From Pandoraea sp. (GTDB lineage Bacteria > Pseudomonadota > Gammaproteobacteria > Burkholderiales > Burkholderiaceae): DNA of 64,000 bases. Below are positions 50,616 to 60,285 of the stretch, one piece after another. Location: positions 124,001 through 188,000 of the forward strand of contig NZ_SCSK01000048.1 in NCBI RefSeq assembly GCF_004297875.1, in the 5' to 3' direction. Each line of letters begins with the position of its first letter. The first letter of the stretch is position 1. A model generated the notes under the pieces. That model was not told where the DNA came from. It searched no databases and was given only the letters and a program-made list of their open reading frames with translations. The position numbers and the translations under genes were made by a program.

Positions 50616-51158
50616 TCAAGCCGCCGCTCGCGGCGCCGGGGCGTCAAGGCGCTTGCCCAGAATGATCAGATCCCGCTCGACGCCGTCCAATTCCGCGACC
50701 CGCGGCAAGTCGCCCCAGCGCGCGAAGCCGAACGCTTCGAACAGCCCCAGGCTCGGTGCGTTGTGGCCGAATATAAAACCGAGCAGGGTGACGACGCCCA
50801 ACGCCGGCGCGCGCTCGATCGCCTGGCCCAGCAGGTGGCGGCCCAGTCCTTGGCCGCGCGCCGCCGGTGCAAGATAAATGCTGACCTCGGCGGTTTTTTT
50901 ATAGGCGGGTCGACCGTAAAAGTCCGACAGACTCAGCCAGCCGAGTATTTCCTCGCCGCGCTGCGCGACCCACAGCGGTCGGTGTGCCGGCGAGTGCGCG
51001 TGAAACCACGCCACGCGGCTTTCGACCGTGACCGGACTCAGGTCGGCGGTCACCTGGCGCGAGGCCACGGTACTGTTATAAATCGCCACGATTGCAGGCA
51101 AGTCGGCCAATGTGGCGTCTCTGAGCACGATGGTTTGCGGTGAAATGGTATCGGGCAT
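50616..51158 (-). CDS. GNAT N-acetyltransferase, phosphinothricin acetyltransferase-like
   Basis: 180 aa. The acetyl-CoA-binding motif is in [20 protein letters not shown] (R-G-x-G-L-G), and the N-terminal pattern [20 protein letters not shown] and [20 protein letters not shown] is that of the PAT/MnaT group. These acetylate amino groups of small molecules such as L-methionine sulfoximine or amino acids. The substrate is not known here. ATG 51158 is used because the only longer start is TTG. It is 11 bp from holB and appears inserted between holB and tatD. Confidence 0.9.
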   Translation of the reverse strand: MPDTISPQTIVLRDATLADLPAIVAIYNSTVASRQVTADLSPVTVESRVAWFHAHSPAHRPLWVAQRGEEILGWLSLSDFYGRPAYKKTAEVSIYLAPAARGQGLGRHLLGQAIERAPALGVVTLLGFIFGHNAPSLGLFEAFGFARWGDLPRVAELDGVERDLIILGKRLDAPAPRAAA

Positions 51159-51169
51159 GACGATCAATC

Positions 51170-52192
51170 TCAGGCTGGATCGAACAAACGACGGTATTGC
51201 AGGAACAGCGCCTCCAGCAATACCCGGGTATTGAGCGGGTGATTCTGCACCGCGCGCTGGCCACCGATCTCGCGCAGAAAGCCGAGCAGGCGCACGTCAT
51301 CAGTCTGCCGACCGCACGCCGCGAGCGCGGCAGCGCGTGCCGGATAGAAGCGCGGGTGCTGCGTCATGCGCGCGGCAAGCAGGTCAAAGCACCATCGCTG
51401 GACCGTATCGAGCACGCCAGGCAAATTGCCCTTGTGCAACTGCTCGGCACAGCCGAGCGCGTCACACATCGGCCCCGACGCCAATTGCGTGAGCAGCCAG
51501 TCGCGCCAGGCGCGCTCGTCCTGCTGGGCCAACAGCAGCGCGTGCTGGGGTGCGCCGCCTGCCTCGGCCAGTAACGCGGCGCTGGCGGCAGCATCCAGCC
51601 CGCCCTCGGCGGCCAGCCAGGCGCTCGCCGCTACCGGGTCGGGACGCGTCAGCACGATGCGCTGGCAGCGGCTCAGAATCGTCGGCAGCAGACGATCGAT
51701 CTGCGTGGTCACAAGAATGAACACGACATCGGCTGGCGGCTCCTCGAGCGTCTTGAGCAACGCATTGGCGGCATGCGGGTTGAGCGTCTCGGCCGGATAC
51801 AGCAATACAACTCGCCGCCCTTGCCGGTGACTGCCCAGATTCGCGAAATCGAGCAATTCACGAATTTGCTCGATGCGGATTTCCTTGCTTGGCGTTTTGG
51901 CCTTCTTGTCGCCCGCGGTCTCCGGCTCGGCCGCAGGCGGCGCCTCGGCCAAGGCCTCCGGACACACGGAACGAAAATCGGGATGATTGCCGTGCGCCAA
52001 CCATAGGCAGGCCGGGCACACGCCGCATGGCTGCCGGTCCGCTTGCGGCTGTTCGCACAGCAGCGCATTCGCCATATGCCTGGCGAAAGCGATTTCACCG
52101 GTGCCCGGCGCCGCCTGCAGCAACAGCGCATGCGGTAACTCGGGCAACCGATCTGCGAAATTTTTCCAGTCGCGAGTTTGCCAAGACAGCAT
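51170..52192 (-). CDS. holB: DNA polymerase III delta-prime subunit
   Basis: 340-aa clamp-loader subunit. The N-terminal AAA+ fold has the modified P-loop [20 protein letters not shown], where the Lys of Walker A is replaced, as is normal for delta-prime, which does not hydrolyse ATP. A zinc-binding module ([17 protein letters not shown]), the [20 protein letters not shown] segment, [19 protein letters not shown] and the SRC motif ([10 protein letters not shown]) follow. A charged insertion ([20 protein letters not shown]) is present. It lies 23 bp after tmk, as in many proteobacteria. Confidence 0.96.
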   Translation of the reverse strand: MLSWQTRDWKNFADRLPELPHALLLQAAPGTGEIAFARHMANALLCEQPQADRQPCGVCPACLWLAHGNHPDFRSVCPEALAEAPPAAEPETAGDKKAKTPSKEIRIEQIRELLDFANLGSHRQGRRVVLLYPAETLNPHAANALLKTLEEPPADVVFILVTTQIDRLLPTILSRCQRIVLTRPDPVAASAWLAAEGGLDAAASAALLAEAGGAPQHALLLAQQDERAWRDWLLTQLASGPMCDALGCAEQLHKGNLPGVLDTVQRWCFDLLAARMTQHPRFYPARAAALAACGRQTDDVRLLGFLREIGGQRAVQNHPLNTRVLLEALFLQYRRLFDPA

Positions 52193-52215
52193 CTATGCGA
52201 TTTCCCTGTTATAAA

Positions 52216-52857
52216 TCATAAGCTTGCAAGATATTTTTTCAGTAATTCCTTAATTTTTCCGCGCGATTGATCAGCATCGATCACTGCGAAGCGCTGTGGT
52301 GCCTGCGCCGCCCGGCGCAAATACTCCGTCCGCGTGCGGGCAAAAAACGCGGCCGGCTCTCGCTCGAACTTGTCGGGCGCTCGCGCACCGGCCAGCCGGG
52401 CTGCCGCTACCTCGGGCGCCAGGTCGAACAGCACGGTCAAGTCCGGCTGCAGCCCCTCCTGCACCCACTGCTCCAGCACGGTCAGCTTGTCGATCGACAG
52501 ACCCCGGCCACCCCCCTGGTAGGCAAACGTCGCGTCGGTGAAGCGGTCCGAGATGACCCAATCGCCACGTGCGAGCGCAGGCGATATGACCCGCGCCAAA
52601 TGTTCGCGCCGCGCCGCAAACATCAGCAGCGCCTCGGTTTCCAGGTGCATCGGCTCTTCCAGCAAAAGCGTGCGCAGGCGCTCGCCCAGCGGCGTGCCGC
52701 CTGGCTCGCGCGTGCAGATCACCTGCCGTCCATGGTGCGCCAGCCGTTCGGCCAACTGTTCGGCAAACCAGGTCAGGTGGGTGCTCTTGCCAGCACCGTC
52801 GATCCCTTCGAATGTAATGAATTTGCCGCGCGGCCCCGATGGATTGGCTAATGTCAA
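52216..52857 (-). CDS. tmk: Thymidylate kinase
   Basis: 213 aa. P-loop [20 protein letters not shown], the dTMP-site DR motif in [40 protein letters not shown] and the LID Arg-rich segment [20 protein letters not shown] all match the family. It phosphorylates dTMP to dTDP, an essential step for DNA synthesis. The ATG overlaps the mltG stop (ATGA at 52854-52857), so the two are co-translated. Confidence 0.97.
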   Translation of the reverse strand: MTLANPSGPRGKFITFEGIDGAGKSTHLTWFAEQLAERLAHHGRQVICTREPGGTPLGERLRTLLLEEPMHLETEALLMFAARREHLARVISPALARGDWVISDRFTDATFAYQGGGRGLSIDKLTVLEQWVQEGLQPDLTVLFDLAPEVAAARLAGARAPDKFEREPAAFFARTRTEYLRRAAQAPQRFAVIDADQSRGKIKELLKKYLASL

Positions 52858-53849
52858 GGTTGACCTCTCACATATTTGTCGACCGCCCGGTTATGGTCTT
52901 GCAGGTCGTCGGAAAAAACGCTTGTGCCATCGCCGCGCGCGACGAAATACAGCGCGTCGGACTGCGCTGGATTGAGCGCGGCGGCGAGCGACGCGGCCCC
53001 GGGCAGTGCGATCGGCGTCGGTGGCAGTCCGGGCCGGGTGTAGGTGTTGTATGGCGTATCCATGAGCAAATCGCGCTTGCGCAGACGCCCGGTGTATTGA
53101 TCGCCCAGACCGTAAATAACCGATGGATCGGTTTGCAGCAGCATGTGCTTGCGCAGGCGATTGACGAACACGGCCGACACCAGCGCCCGCTCGGCCGCCT
53201 TGCCGGTCTCCTTTTCGATCAGCGACGCCATGATCAGGGCCTGATACGGCGTCTGGTACGGCAGCCCGGGCACACGCGTGGCCCAGGCGTCGGCCAGACG
53301 GCGCGCCATCAGGCGGTAAGCTCGCTGGTAGACGTCGATGTCGCTGGTGCCCTTCGGAAATAAATACGTATCGGGGAAAAACATGCCCTCTGGCGCCTGT
53401 CCCGGATGGCCGATCTTGTCCATCAACGCGGCATCGGACAATCCCGCCGTATCGTGCCGCAACGCCGGATTCGAGTCTATCTCGGCACGCATGCGCTTGA
53501 AGGTCCAGCCATCGATGATGGTCACCGCATACTGATTGACGTCGCCGCGAGTGAGTTTGCTCAGTACGCCCAGCGGACTCACGCCAGTCTGGAATTCATA
53601 GTTACCCGATTTCAGCTTGGTGCTGGCGCGCATCAGGCGGGCCAGCACATCGAACAATGTCACATTGACCGGCACGCCCCCCTCATTCAGTTGCGCAACG
53701 ACGCTGCGCAACGGGCTGTACGGTTTGATCGTCACGTCGAGCGTGGGCTGCGCCAGACGCACGGGCGTCATGGCCCAGTAATAAAAAGCGCCTCCGGTGG
53801 CCAACGCAGCCACGATCAGCAACAGCAAAATACGTTTGTAGACAGACAT
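52854..53849 (-). CDS. mltG: Endolytic murein transglycosylase MltG
   Basis: 331 aa. One N-terminal membrane anchor ([20 protein letters not shown]) is followed by a LysM-like region and the YceG catalytic domain: [37 protein letters not shown], the catalytic Glu in [20 protein letters not shown], and [17 protein letters not shown]. It cleaves nascent glycan strands in the periplasm. First gene of the mltG-tmk-holB cassette and divergent from ygfZ, an order common in Burkholderiales. The 201-bp gap to ygfZ (53850-54050) shows no gene. Confidence 0.96.
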   Translation of the reverse strand: MSVYKRILLLLIVAALATGGAFYYWAMTPVRLAQPTLDVTIKPYSPLRSVVAQLNEGGVPVNVTLFDVLARLMRASTKLKSGNYEFQTGVSPLGVLSKLTRGDVNQYAVTIIDGWTFKRMRAEIDSNPALRHDTAGLSDAALMDKIGHPGQAPEGMFFPDTYLFPKGTSDIDVYQRAYRLMARRLADAWATRVPGLPYQTPYQALIMASLIEKETGKAAERALVSAVFVNRLRKHMLLQTDPSVIYGLGDQYTGRLRKRDLLMDTPYNTYTRPGLPPTPIALPGAASLAAALNPAQSDALYFVARGDGTSVFSDDLQDHNRAVDKYVRGQP

Positions 53850-54050
53850 TCAGTAAGCGGAATCGGTGGCCAGAAGGCTCGCCATGCCCGAGAGACGGCA
53901 ATCGGTGACGAGCGCGGCGGCCAAAAACATGCGGATTGCGAGCCAGGATCGCGCCGGAGCGTCGGAATCATTCTCGGTAGCCCTCGGGCGAGGAAAATTC
54001 AGACCCCATATAATACTTTGACTTCCCCATGCTAGGCAGATTGATACACC

Positions 54051-55076
54051 ATGCACGCTCATTGGCAGGATGTTTTACCCCCATTCTCATTCGCGCCGCG
54101 CGCGACCCAGTTCGACGCCGTCGGGCGCGGTGGTTTTTTTTGCGCGCTCGATGACACCGGCCTTATCGAAGTCAGCGGCGCCGATGCCGCCAGCTTTCTG
54201 CACAATCAACTGACCAACGACATCGAAAATCTGCCGGCCGGTTGCGCCCGCCGCGCCGGCTACTGTTCGCCCAAGGGCCGCCTGCTGGCGACCTTCCTGG
54301 CGTGGCGCCAGAACGAATCAATTTTACTTGCCGTGGCCGCCGACATACAGTCCGCCGTGCAAAAGCGTCTGGGCATGTTCGTGCTGCGCGCCAAGGCGAA
54401 ACTCAGAGATGCCACTCCTGATCACGTCGTGCTGGCGCTCGGCGGTGCCGGCGCCGATGCCGCGCTCGGCCGCTACTTCGACGCGCTGCCGGCCGATGCG
54501 CTGGCGATCGCACAAAATGCGCACGGCACGCTGATCCGCCTGCCCGATGCCGCCGGCCAGGCGCGTTACCAATGGATCGTACCCGTGGCCGAGGCAAGCG
54601 CCGCCCATGCGGCGCTTAGTCAGCAACTGCAGCCGGTCGAGACAGCGGTGGCACGCTGGCTCGACGTGCGCACCGGGGTGCCATGGATTGGCGCGGCCAC
54701 GCAGGAGCAGTTCGTGCCGCAAATGATCAACTGGGAGGTCGTCGACGGCGTCAATTTCCGCAAGGGTTGCTATCCGGGGCAGGAAATTGTCGCGCGCAGC
54801 CAATATCGGGGCACCATCAAGCGCCGCCTGTTCCTGGCCCATGTGGACGCCGAGGCGACGCCCGCCATGGAGCTCTTCCAGGAAGGGGAACAGCCGTGCG
54901 GCATGGTCGTCAATGCCGCACCGGCGCCCGGCGGCGGCTCGGACTGTCTTGTCGAACTGCAGTTGGCGGCGCGTGGGAGCGATGCGCCGATACACATCGG
55001 GACGGTTGACGGCGCCGTGCTGCATTTCGGCGAGCTGCCCTACGCGCTGCCGGATCCGCTGGCAGCCGACGTCTGA
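54051..55076 (+). CDS. ygfZ: YgfZ/GcvT-domain folate-binding protein
   Basis: 341 aa. The signature KGCYPGQEIVARSQYRG is the YgfZ motif with its conserved Cys. The N-terminal GLIEVSGADAASFLHNQLTN and GRLLATFLAWRQ segments are of the aminomethyltransferase fold. YgfZ binds folate and assists assembly or repair of some iron-sulfur enzymes. It is divergent from mltG and followed after 2 bp by a DUF4936 gene, likely one operon with it and the next gene. Confidence 0.95.
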   Translation: MHAHWQDVLPPFSFAPRATQFDAVGRGGFFCALDDTGLIEVSGADAASFLHNQLTNDIENLPAGCARRAGYCSPKGRLLATFLAWRQNESILLAVAADIQSAVQKRLGMFVLRAKAKLRDATPDHVVLALGGAGADAALGRYFDALPADALAIAQNAHGTLIRLPDAAGQARYQWIVPVAEASAAHAALSQQLQPVETAVARWLDVRTGVPWIGAATQEQFVPQMINWEVVDGVNFRKGCYPGQEIVARSQYRGTIKRRLFLAHVDAEATPAMELFQEGEQPCGMVVNAAPAPGGGSDCLVELQLAARGSDAPIHIGTVDGAVLHFGELPYALPDPLAADV

Positions 55077-55078
55077 GC

Positions 55079-55396
55079 ATGTCCGCCATGCACTGCTACG
55101 TCTACTACCGGGTCGCCGCCACGCAGGCAAGCGCCGCGCGGGCATTGGTCGAGACACTATTCGCACGCATGGCAACCGCGTCGAGTGCCGCTGCGCGCCT
55201 GCAGATACGCTGCGATCCGGCCACCGGCAAGCCCGCCGGTGTCGCCGGCGAAGCCACCTGGATGGAGCACTATCCGGGCATATCCCCGGGCTTTGTCGAG
55301 CAACTCGAGCGGCAAGCCGCGCACCTCGGCCTGACGTCGCTGCTCGAGGGCGGGCGTCACGTCGAATGCTTTTGCGACGTGCCACCATGTGCCTGA
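55079..55396 (+). CDS. DUF4936 family protein
   Basis: 105 aa, cytoplasmic, no signal. The sequence CYVYYRVAATQASAARALVE, RLQIRCDPATGKPAGVAGEA, TWMEHYPGISPGFVEQLERQ and HVECFCDVPPCA corresponds to a small family often encoded after ygfZ in Betaproteobacteria and Burkholderiales. A ferredoxin-like or dimeric alpha/beta fold is likely from the alternating pattern. Function is unknown. It overlaps the next start by 10 bp. Confidence 0.82.
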   Translation: MSAMHCYVYYRVAATQASAARALVETLFARMATASSAAARLQIRCDPATGKPAGVAGEATWMEHYPGISPGFVEQLERQAAHLGLTSLLEGGRHVECFCDVPPCA

Positions 55397-56172
55397 TCGT
55401 TTTCGCCTGGCGCCCCGAACATGCAACTCGCCTCGTGCTGCTGGCCAATCGCGATGAATTCTACGAACGCCCCACCGAAGCCATGCGCTGGTGGCAAACG
55501 CAACCCGACCTGCTGGCCGGACGCGATTTGCGCGGCGGCGGCACCTGGCTTGGCGTGACGCGCCAGGGCAGGTTCGCCGCGCTCACCAATTTCCGCGACG
55601 GCCGTGCGCCGAAGCCGGCGGCCGACGCACCTTCGCGCGGCGCACTGGTGACCGGATTCCTGGGCGCTCGGCAGCAGCCGATGTCCTATTTGCGCGACAT
55701 CGAGCACCAAAGCACCGCCTACGCCGGGTTCAATCTCCTGGCCGGAGACTTCGCTGCCGGCGAGCTGGCCTGGTACGGCAACCGCGCGGCTCATGGCCCG
55801 GTTCCCATCGAGCCCGGCATGCACGCGTTATCCAATGCGCTGCTCGACACGCCATGGCCCAAAACCGAGCATCGCAGGCAAGCCTTGCACGAGGCGCTGC
55901 AGGACGAGGCCAGCGACGACGAATTGCTGGCGCTGATGCGTGACAGCGCGCGGGCCGATCCGGCGCTGTTGCCCGACACGGGCGTGGCCGCCGCCTGGGA
56001 GCAAATGCTCTCGGCAGCCTTTATCGCAGAACCAACCTACGGCACACGCTGCACGACCCTGCTCAAAGTCATGTCCGACGGTGAAGTTCGTGTCACCGAA
56101 GTGGTCTACGATGACGGCGACCGGGCACGCCGCGATTTCGATTTTCGGATCCAGACGCCCCAGCGGCAATGA
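55387..56172 (+). CDS. NRDE family protein (TANGO2-like)
   Basis: 261 aa. The N-terminal signature MCLIVFAWRPEHATRLVLLA followed by NRDEFYERPTEAMRWW defines the NRDE family, an Ntn-hydrolase-type fold with Cys2 as potential nucleophile. Further conserved parts are GGGTWLGVTRQGRFAALTNF and GTRCTTLLKV. TANGO2 homologues have been linked to heme or lipid handling, but the activity here is unknown. The start at 55387 was chosen because Cys must follow Met directly. It overlaps the DUF4936 gene and is translationally coupled to it. Confidence 0.93.
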   Translation: MCLIVFAWRPEHATRLVLLANRDEFYERPTEAMRWWQTQPDLLAGRDLRGGGTWLGVTRQGRFAALTNFRDGRAPKPAADAPSRGALVTGFLGARQQPMSYLRDIEHQSTAYAGFNLLAGDFAAGELAWYGNRAAHGPVPIEPGMHALSNALLDTPWPKTEHRRQALHEALQDEASDDELLALMRDSARADPALLPDTGVAAAWEQMLSAAFIAEPTYGTRCTTLLKVMSDGEVRVTEVVYDDGDRARRDFDFRIQTPQRQ

Positions 56173-56249
56173 ACGGCGGGAATTTGTCCGGACGCGACAA
56201 GACAACCGCCTACCGATTCCCAAACGCGGATCACCGACGAGGACGCAAC

Positions 56250-56918
56250 ATGAACGTGCTGCACGATCCCACGCCCGAGCGCTCGGGCGAGCGCATTCTG
56301 CTGGTGATGTTGCCGGGCGTCGGCGACCATGCGGAATCATTTTTTCGAAATGGCGTGGTGCAGCGACTGCGCGAACGGCATTTGCCCGTCGATGCCCTCG
56401 CGGCCGAAGCAGGCTTCCCCTATTACGCCAACGACACCCTGGTGGATCGGCTCGACCAGCACATCGAACGCGTCATGCGCGAGCGCGACATTCGCCGCCT
56501 GTGGTTTCTGGGCACATCGCTGGGGGGCATGGGGGCATTGATATACAGCCGCGCGCGACCCGGGCGGGTCGAGGGCACCTTCCTGCTGGCGCCCTACCTC
56601 GGCAGCCGGCGCATCGTCGCTGAAGTGCGTGATGCCGGTGGCCTGCACGCGTGGCATCCGGGCGAGGATGCGCCGGGCGATATGGAATGGCGCGTGCTGC
56701 GGTGGGTCCAGCAGCAGCTGCTCGACCCTGCCGGCCCGCCCAGGCTCTACCTGGGTTATGCGCGCAGCGATCCGTTTGCGCTAGGCAGCGAACTGCTGCA
56801 ACAGCAACTGCCCGCCGGGCGCACGGCGGTGATCGACGGCGGACACGACTGGGCCGCTTGGTCGGCCCTCTGGCAGCGCCTGCTCGAGCACGCGCCGTTT
56901 GGTTCATTTGATTCGTAA
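56250..56918 (+). CDS. Alpha/beta-hydrolase fold esterase or thioesterase-like protein
   Basis: 222 aa. After MNVLHDPTPERSGERILLVM come LPGVGDHAESFFRNGVVQRL, the nucleophile elbow FLGTSLGGMGALIYSRARPG (Ser in G-T-S-L-G), an acidic loop near YLGYARSDPFALGSELLQQQ and the His in VIDGGHDWAAWSALW, giving a complete Ser-Asp-His set. Substrate unknown. ATG 56250 follows GAGGAC. It is convergent with, and its last 15 bp overlap, the final gene of the polyene-type operon, so it might serve that pathway as a release esterase, but this is a guess. Confidence 0.83.
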   Translation: MNVLHDPTPERSGERILLVMLPGVGDHAESFFRNGVVQRLRERHLPVDALAAEAGFPYYANDTLVDRLDQHIERVMRERDIRRLWFLGTSLGGMGALIYSRARPGRVEGTFLLAPYLGSRRIVAEVRDAGGLHAWHPGEDAPGDMEWRVLRWVQQQLLDPAGPPRLYLGYARSDPFALGSELLQQQLPAGRTAVIDGGHDWAAWSALWQRLLEHAPFGSFDS

Positions 56919-57347
56919 ATCGCGCCAGCGGCGCGCGCGTGGCGCCGGAAATGGCTCGGGAAATGCGCCTGAAGCCGACGCATCGCCGGCGCGGCGCGGC
57001 GGCGGGAAATGCCGGCCGTGCTCGCTCAGGCGGCGATGCGCCAGGCGCCACGATGGCAGCGCGCCGACAGCTTCGGTCCAGTGCACGACCGAACTCTCAT
57101 CGCACCACAGCATCACACGCCCCATGATTCTGCGATGCGTGCCGGCCTGTACGAAAGCGACCATCGCCGCCTCGTCCTGCCATGCCGTGCGAGTCCAATA
57201 GGTCCGCCAGCTTTCGCTGAGCACCGACACGGCCAGGCAGCCCGGCGCGCCGCGTGCCTGCATGGCCGAACCGAGCGTGGCCGCGAGCACCTGCGGCAGA
57301 TGCCGCCAGGACCTCACATGCAGCCGGGTTACCGAGATGACTGGCAC
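56904..57347 (-). CDS. Dimeric alpha/beta-barrel protein (DUF3291/monooxygenase-like), last gene of polyene-type operon
   Basis: 147 aa. The pattern ISVTRLHVRSWRHLPQVLAA, APGCLAVSVLSESWRTYWTR, TAWQDEAAMVAFVQAGTHRR matches small ferredoxin-like dimeric barrel proteins in the style of DUF3291 and antibiotic-biosynthesis monooxygenases, with the late His typical of these. The C-terminal 30 residues are basic and Pro-rich. Its start overlaps the carotenoid-oxygenase gene by 19 bp, tying it to the operon. It may act as a small cofactor-free oxygenase or ligand-binding protein. Low certainty on function. Confidence 0.65.
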   Translation of the reverse strand: MPVISVTRLHVRSWRHLPQVLAATLGSAMQARGAPGCLAVSVLSESWRTYWTRTAWQDEAAMVAFVQAGTHRRIMGRVMLWCDESSVVHWTEAVGALPSWRLAHRRLSEHGRHFPPPRRAGDASASGAFPEPFPAPRARRWRDLRIK

Positions 57348-58717
57348 GGCGGCGCGTCCAGGTCAGCTTGTGACACCCAACTGCCGTGCGCGCCGTAGGG
57401 CACACGTTGCGGCAAGGTAATGCGGGCCAGCGGCGCGCCAGCGAAGCGCCGGGCATCGAGCACGATCAACGCGCTGCGATCGGTCGTGGCGTCATAGACA
57501 AAGCTCAGCACCCACCCTTCGTCCTCGCCCGACGATGCCCGCGCCGGGACGAACACCGGTTCGGCCGCCATCTCGTGCGGCCCGACCTCGTGCCTGGTCA
57601 CCGTGTCGCGCACGAAATCGTATTTGAACAATCCTCCGCATGCATGCCAGGCTTGCGCCAGCCGAATCTCCGCGGCATAGCCGAAGCGGTGCGGCCGCCC
57701 CACGCGCCGCTCGTCCAGACGCGGCAACTCGCCCGGCGCGTCGCTCAGGCAGTCATGCGCGACCCGCCCGCCGGCCAGGTCGATACGCCACTCGTGCATG
57801 CCCAGGCATGCCTGCGCAGCAGGAGCATCGCCGGTCATGTAGTAGGGGTCGCTGACCACCGCGCGCAGCACCACGGTGTCACCGTCGTCGAAAGCGTTGA
57901 GCACGTGCGGGATAAAGCACGGCTCGATCTCGAACCAGCGCACGGGGGCATCGCTGCGATGCAACTCGAGCAGGCCGAGACGCATCGTGTAGCCGCGATC
58001 CCAGCAAAACGGCAGGCCGCCGCCGGGCCGCGGCGGCCGCTCGAACAGCAGCGGCTGGTCGATGAACACCGCGAAGCGCTGTGTCACGGCAAAGTCGTGC
58101 ATGGCCGTGGCGCCTGCGACGTCGATCGCCTGGCTGCGCACGATGCGCCCGGCCGCATCGGCGCAAAAATAGGTCACCCACGGCCGCCATGGCCGGTAAT
58201 TCACGAAATGCAGCTCGCCAGTGGCCGGATCGCGCTTTGGATGGGCGCTCATATTGGCGGTCAACTGGCCGCCGAAATCGTAGCAACCCAGCGTCTCGAG
58301 TTCCGCACTCAACGCATACGGCATGCCAACGTCGCATAGAGCGAGCAGACGCCCCGCATGCACGATGACATTCAGGTTGGCCGGATTATGCGGGACCCAG
58401 CGCCGGTCGGGCGGGCCGGGCGGCGCCGCTTGACCGGTCGCTGCGGCAAGGCTCTCGGTGCGCACCCAGCGATTTCGATACCAGCAGGCGCGTCCTGCCG
58501 CCAGGCGCACGCCATGGATCATGCCGTCGCCCAGGAAGAGATGGGGCAACGCGCCATCGCCGCCGACGAGCACCGGGTGTGGATTGAAGCTGTTACGCAC
58601 GTACAGGCCGTCGAGTTCGGGCGGAATCGCCCCTTCGACCGGCAGATCGATGACGCTGATCTCCGCGTCCAGCGGTTGCAGCACCCCGCTGTGCCGCGCG
58701 GCCCGCTCAGGTCGCAT
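57329..58717 (-). CDS. Carotenoid oxygenase (carotenoid cleavage dioxygenase family)
   Basis: 462 aa from ATG 58717 (11-bp overlap with the diiron-oxygenase gene). ATGs at 58771 and 58780 would add about 20 residues, and none has a clear Shine-Dalgarno site. The seven-bladed propeller family is recognised by GLYVRNSFNPHPVLVGGDGA, HLFLGDGMIHGVRL and four iron-ligand histidines: MSAHPKRDP, MHDFAVTQRF, FIPHVLNAFDDGD and YGAHGSW. The EDEGWVLSFVYDATTDRSAL segment before the last His is a strong family mark. Such enzymes cleave conjugated double bonds. No carotenoid genes are near. The operon encodes a type II polyene-type synthase instead, so the natural substrate may be the polyene product. Confidence 0.92.
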   Translation of the reverse strand: MRPERAARHSGVLQPLDAEISVIDLPVEGAIPPELDGLYVRNSFNPHPVLVGGDGALPHLFLGDGMIHGVRLAAGRACWYRNRWVRTESLAAATGQAAPPGPPDRRWVPHNPANLNVIVHAGRLLALCDVGMPYALSAELETLGCYDFGGQLTANMSAHPKRDPATGELHFVNYRPWRPWVTYFCADAAGRIVRSQAIDVAGATAMHDFAVTQRFAVFIDQPLLFERPPRPGGGLPFCWDRGYTMRLGLLELHRSDAPVRWFEIEPCFIPHVLNAFDDGDTVVLRAVVSDPYYMTGDAPAAQACLGMHEWRIDLAGGRVAHDCLSDAPGELPRLDERRVGRPHRFGYAAEIRLAQAWHACGGLFKYDFVRDTVTRHEVGPHEMAAEPVFVPARASSGEDEGWVLSFVYDATTDRSALIVLDARRFAGAPLARITLPQRVPYGAHGSWVSQADLDAPPCQSSR

Positions 58718-59531
58718 GAATCGGGTGTCGCGCGGCGCGATAGCGTTTCTTGAGACCGGTATAGACGTCATAGAACGCATCGGGACCCGGGATATCGAGT
58801 TCGAGCATTTTGGCGATCCGGGTCACGATATGCTCGCGGTAGCGCCGCTCGACTTCAGCAATATCCAGGCACTGCATTTTCAGCAGCGTCATGAATACCG
58901 GATGCTGTGTCACCCCGTCGCTGGCCGGCTGCAGCAGGAACCACGCCGTGCGCAGCGCAACCAGGCGATCGCGCTCGGGATCGTCCGAGCGCTCGATGGT
59001 TTGCCTGCAGTAAAACTCAAAACCGACCGAATGACGCATTTCGTCGCGTGCGAGATCCTTGACGATCTGCACCAGCACCGGTTCCTCGACTGTCTTCGCG
59101 AATTGGTTGTAGGCCGTGTTCGCAGCGATTTCCGAACAAATGTTCGAGGTCAGCATCTCGACGGGCGAATGCGTCATCGGCGTGATCCTGCGCCCGCGGT
59201 GAATGAACTCCTGCGCGATCGGCACACCGAGGCGGCCGAGCCAGCGGATCAACGCCAACGGATGCTTGGTCTCCTCATAGAACCACACCGACAGCCATTG
59301 CGTGAAGTCCACATCGTCGTGCAGCAGTTGCATGAACGCCGCGGTGGCCGAAAACGTCGTCAATTCCGCATACGCGGCGATTTTTACGTCTTCGATCAGG
59401 GCCGGCGTCACCTTGCTGGTGTCGATCGCGTCCCACGGCTGCTCGCGAAAAATCCAGCGCGCCTTCTCCGATGATTCGAGCAGCCGGTAGTACCCCAGCT
59501 GATTGCTCAGGTCGTCCAGATGATCTGCCAT
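58707..59531 (-). CDS. Ferritin-like diiron oxygenase (acyl-ACP desaturase-like)
   Basis: 274 aa, all-helical. Iron ligands are suggested by AAYAELTTFSATAAFMQLL, the pair EETKHP in WLSVWFYEETKHPLALIRWL, CSEIAANTAYNQF and DEMRHSVGFEFY, giving two E-x-x-H units as in stearoyl-ACP desaturase relatives and other ferritin-like oxygenases. The ATG at 59531 has a strong GGAGGAGG site. Encoded inside the polyene-type operon, it may desaturate, hydroxylate or otherwise oxidise an ACP-bound chain. N-oxygenases of the AurF type are an alternative. Confidence 0.82.
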   Translation of the reverse strand: MADHLDDLSNQLGYYRLLESSEKARWIFREQPWDAIDTSKVTPALIEDVKIAAYAELTTFSATAAFMQLLHDDVDFTQWLSVWFYEETKHPLALIRWLGRLGVPIAQEFIHRGRRITPMTHSPVEMLTSNICSEIAANTAYNQFAKTVEEPVLVQIVKDLARDEMRHSVGFEFYCRQTIERSDDPERDRLVALRTAWFLLQPASDGVTQHPVFMTLLKMQCLDIAEVERRYREHIVTRIAKMLELDIPGPDAFYDVYTGLKKRYRAARHPIHAT

Positions 59532-59553
59532 CGTCCTCCTCCTTCGCGCCGTC

Positions 59554-60285
59554 TCATCCGAGTCCGCCGCTGATGCCCAAGATTTGCCCGGTAACATAAG
59601 CCGCCTCGTCCGATACCAGGTAACCGACCGCGGCGGCCACTTCGTCGGCGCCGCCCGCGCGTTTCATCGGCACCACCGCGTCGATCACGCTTTGCGCAAT
59701 CCCCTCGGCCATGCCGGCGGCGATAAAGCCGGGCGCGATCGCATTGACCGTGACGCCGCGCGTGGCAAGTTCCAGCGCGAGCGCTTTGGTGACCCCATGC
59801 AGTCCTGCCTTGGCCGCCGCGTAATTGCCCTGCCCGCGATTGCCGATGCTGCCCACCACCGACGACACACTGATCACCCGCCCCCAGCGGGTGCGGATCA
59901 TCGGCAGCAGCAGCGGCTGCGTGACGTTGAAAAACCCGTGCAGCGACACCTCGACAACGCGCCGCCACTGCTCGAACGTCATGCCGGCCAGCGGCGCATC
60001 GTCATGCACGCCCGCGTTGTTGACGACCACCTGGATCGGCCCCGCTTCAAGCAGGCAAGCCAGCGCCTGCGCGGCCCCCGCGTTGTCGATCACGTCGAAG
60101 CCGACCGTCTCGGCGCTGCCGCCGTGCCCGACGATTTCGTCGGCGACGGCCTGTGCGCGCGCCGGGTTGCGGTGCGCATGCACGATCACATGGCAACCCT
60201 GGCGCGCCAGGCGGCGGCAAATCGCCGCGCCCAATGCGCCGCTGCCGCCGGTGACGAGCGCTCGCCTGGCGGTCGCGGATGTCAT
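59554..60285 (-). CDS. 3-oxoacyl-ACP reductase, FabG/ApeQ-like SDR
   Basis: 243 aa. Nucleotide motif ALVTGGSGALGAAICRRLAR, VVNNAGVHDDAPLAGMTFEQ, catalytic Ser in SVSSVVGSIGNRGQG and the YxxxK in NYAAAKAGLHGVTKALALEL, then NAIAPGFIAAGM. The sequence is FabG-type with the Tyr-Lys pair intact. In aryl-polyene-like operons a FabG homologue (ApeQ) follows the ApeP dehydratase, as here. The ATG overlaps that gene's stop (ATGA at 60282-60285). It would reduce each 3-keto intermediate. Confidence 0.92.
   Translation of the reverse strand: MTSATARRALVTGGSGALGAAICRRLARQGCHVIVHAHRNPARAQAVADEIVGHGGSAETVGFDVIDNAGAAQALACLLEAGPIQVVVNNAGVHDDAPLAGMTFEQWRRVVEVSLHGFFNVTQPLLLPMIRTRWGRVISVSSVVGSIGNRGQGNYAAAKAGLHGVTKALALELATRGVTVNAIAPGFIAAGMAEGIAQSVIDAVVPMKRAGGADEVAAAVGYLVSDEAAYVTGQILGISGGLG

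Noticed and set aside
57329-58717. Carotenoid oxygenase as evidence for carotenoid metabolism
   Set aside because: No crtB, crtI, crtY or other carotenoid genes are present, and the gene is locked in a type II acyl-chain operon, so a carotenoid substrate was not assumed.
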